DNA of 6,799 nucleotides from an uncultured Oscillospiraceae bacterium (lineage in GTDB: Bacteria > Bacillota > Clostridia > Oscillospirales > Ruminococcaceae): assembly GCA_904502045.1 (NCBI GenBank), contig CAJGEB010000053.1, positions 1 through 6,799 of the forward strand, given 5' to 3'. The translations under genes were made by a program, and so were the position numbers. The notes under the pieces are model-generated. The model did not search any database. It saw only the letters and a list, made by a program, of their open reading frames with translations, and was not told the origin of the DNA. How positions within the stretch are numbered: the first letter of the stretch is position 1; every line of letters begins with the position of its first letter. This document shows positions 6,712 through 6,799 of the stretch, in pieces.

Positions 6712-6712
6712 A

Positions 6713-6748
6713 AATCCCCAAGGTGTTTGCCTTGGGGATTACTTTTTT
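6713..6748 (+). terminator. Rho-independent terminator of tRNA-Gln
   Basis: A perfect 11-base-pair stem (AATCCCCAAGG, 6713-6723, with CCTTGGGGATT, 6730-6740) closes a 6-base loop TGTTTG and is followed by AC and six T (6743-6748). It starts two bases after the CCA end, so the transcript is monocistronic. Confidence 0.95.
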
Positions 6749-6799
6749 GTTAAAACGCTCAATATTTTGTAAAAAAACCTTTTCTTTCTTCTGAAAATA

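Noticed and set aside
6749..6799. AT-rich tail after the tRNA terminator
   Set aside because: It has no reading frame, promoter pair, hairpin or repeat that I could support.
1..6799. Possible hidden mobile, defence or other novel multi-gene system
   Set aside because: The gene content is housekeeping with coherent operon structure; no transposase, integrase, CRISPR repeat, toxin-antitoxin pair or reverse transcriptase is visible on either strand.

Overview
The window looks like chromosomal DNA of a Firmicute, most likely a gut-type Clostridia (Oscillospiraceae/Ruminococcaceae-like). The grounds are strong AGGAGG-type ribosome binding sites, sigma-A type promoters with 16-17 bp spacers, a moderate base composition, and a gene order (rsmD, coaD, then a coiled-coil protein) that I recall from Clostridia. 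Genus and species cannot be read from the sequence.

Layout from left to right. Positions 1-163 hold the first 54 codons of a leftward gene for a short exported or membrane protein that runs off the window. Positions 164-270 are a divergent promoter region; its leftward promoter matches the sigma-A consensus exactly (TTGACA, 17 bp, TATAAT) and its -10 box overlaps the -10 of a weaker rightward promoter. uvrC (271-2130, TTG start) encodes the nucleotide-excision-repair endonuclease. A second promoter starts a three-gene unit: rsmD (16S rRNA methyltransferase), coaD (coenzyme A pathway) and an uncharacterised alanine-rich coiled-coil protein whose start overlaps the coaD stop by 4 bases. A strong hairpin terminator at 3779-3814 ends this unit.

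Facing it is a leftward gene (3813-6482) for an 889-residue P-type cation ATPase of the calcium-pump type. Its stop codon touches the T-tract of the shared terminator. After a 155-base gap, a stand-alone tRNA-Gln gene with anticodon CUG (6638-6711) carries its own near-consensus promoter and a textbook terminator. The last 51 bases hold nothing I can identify.

Almost everything here is core housekeeping: DNA repair, ribosome modification, cofactor synthesis, ion homeostasis and a tRNA. I see no mobile element, CRISPR array, toxin-antitoxin pair, phage gene or defence gene, and no convincing new multi-gene system. The parts least explained are the truncated leftward exported protein with its unusually strong promoter and the coiled-coil protein coupled to coaD.
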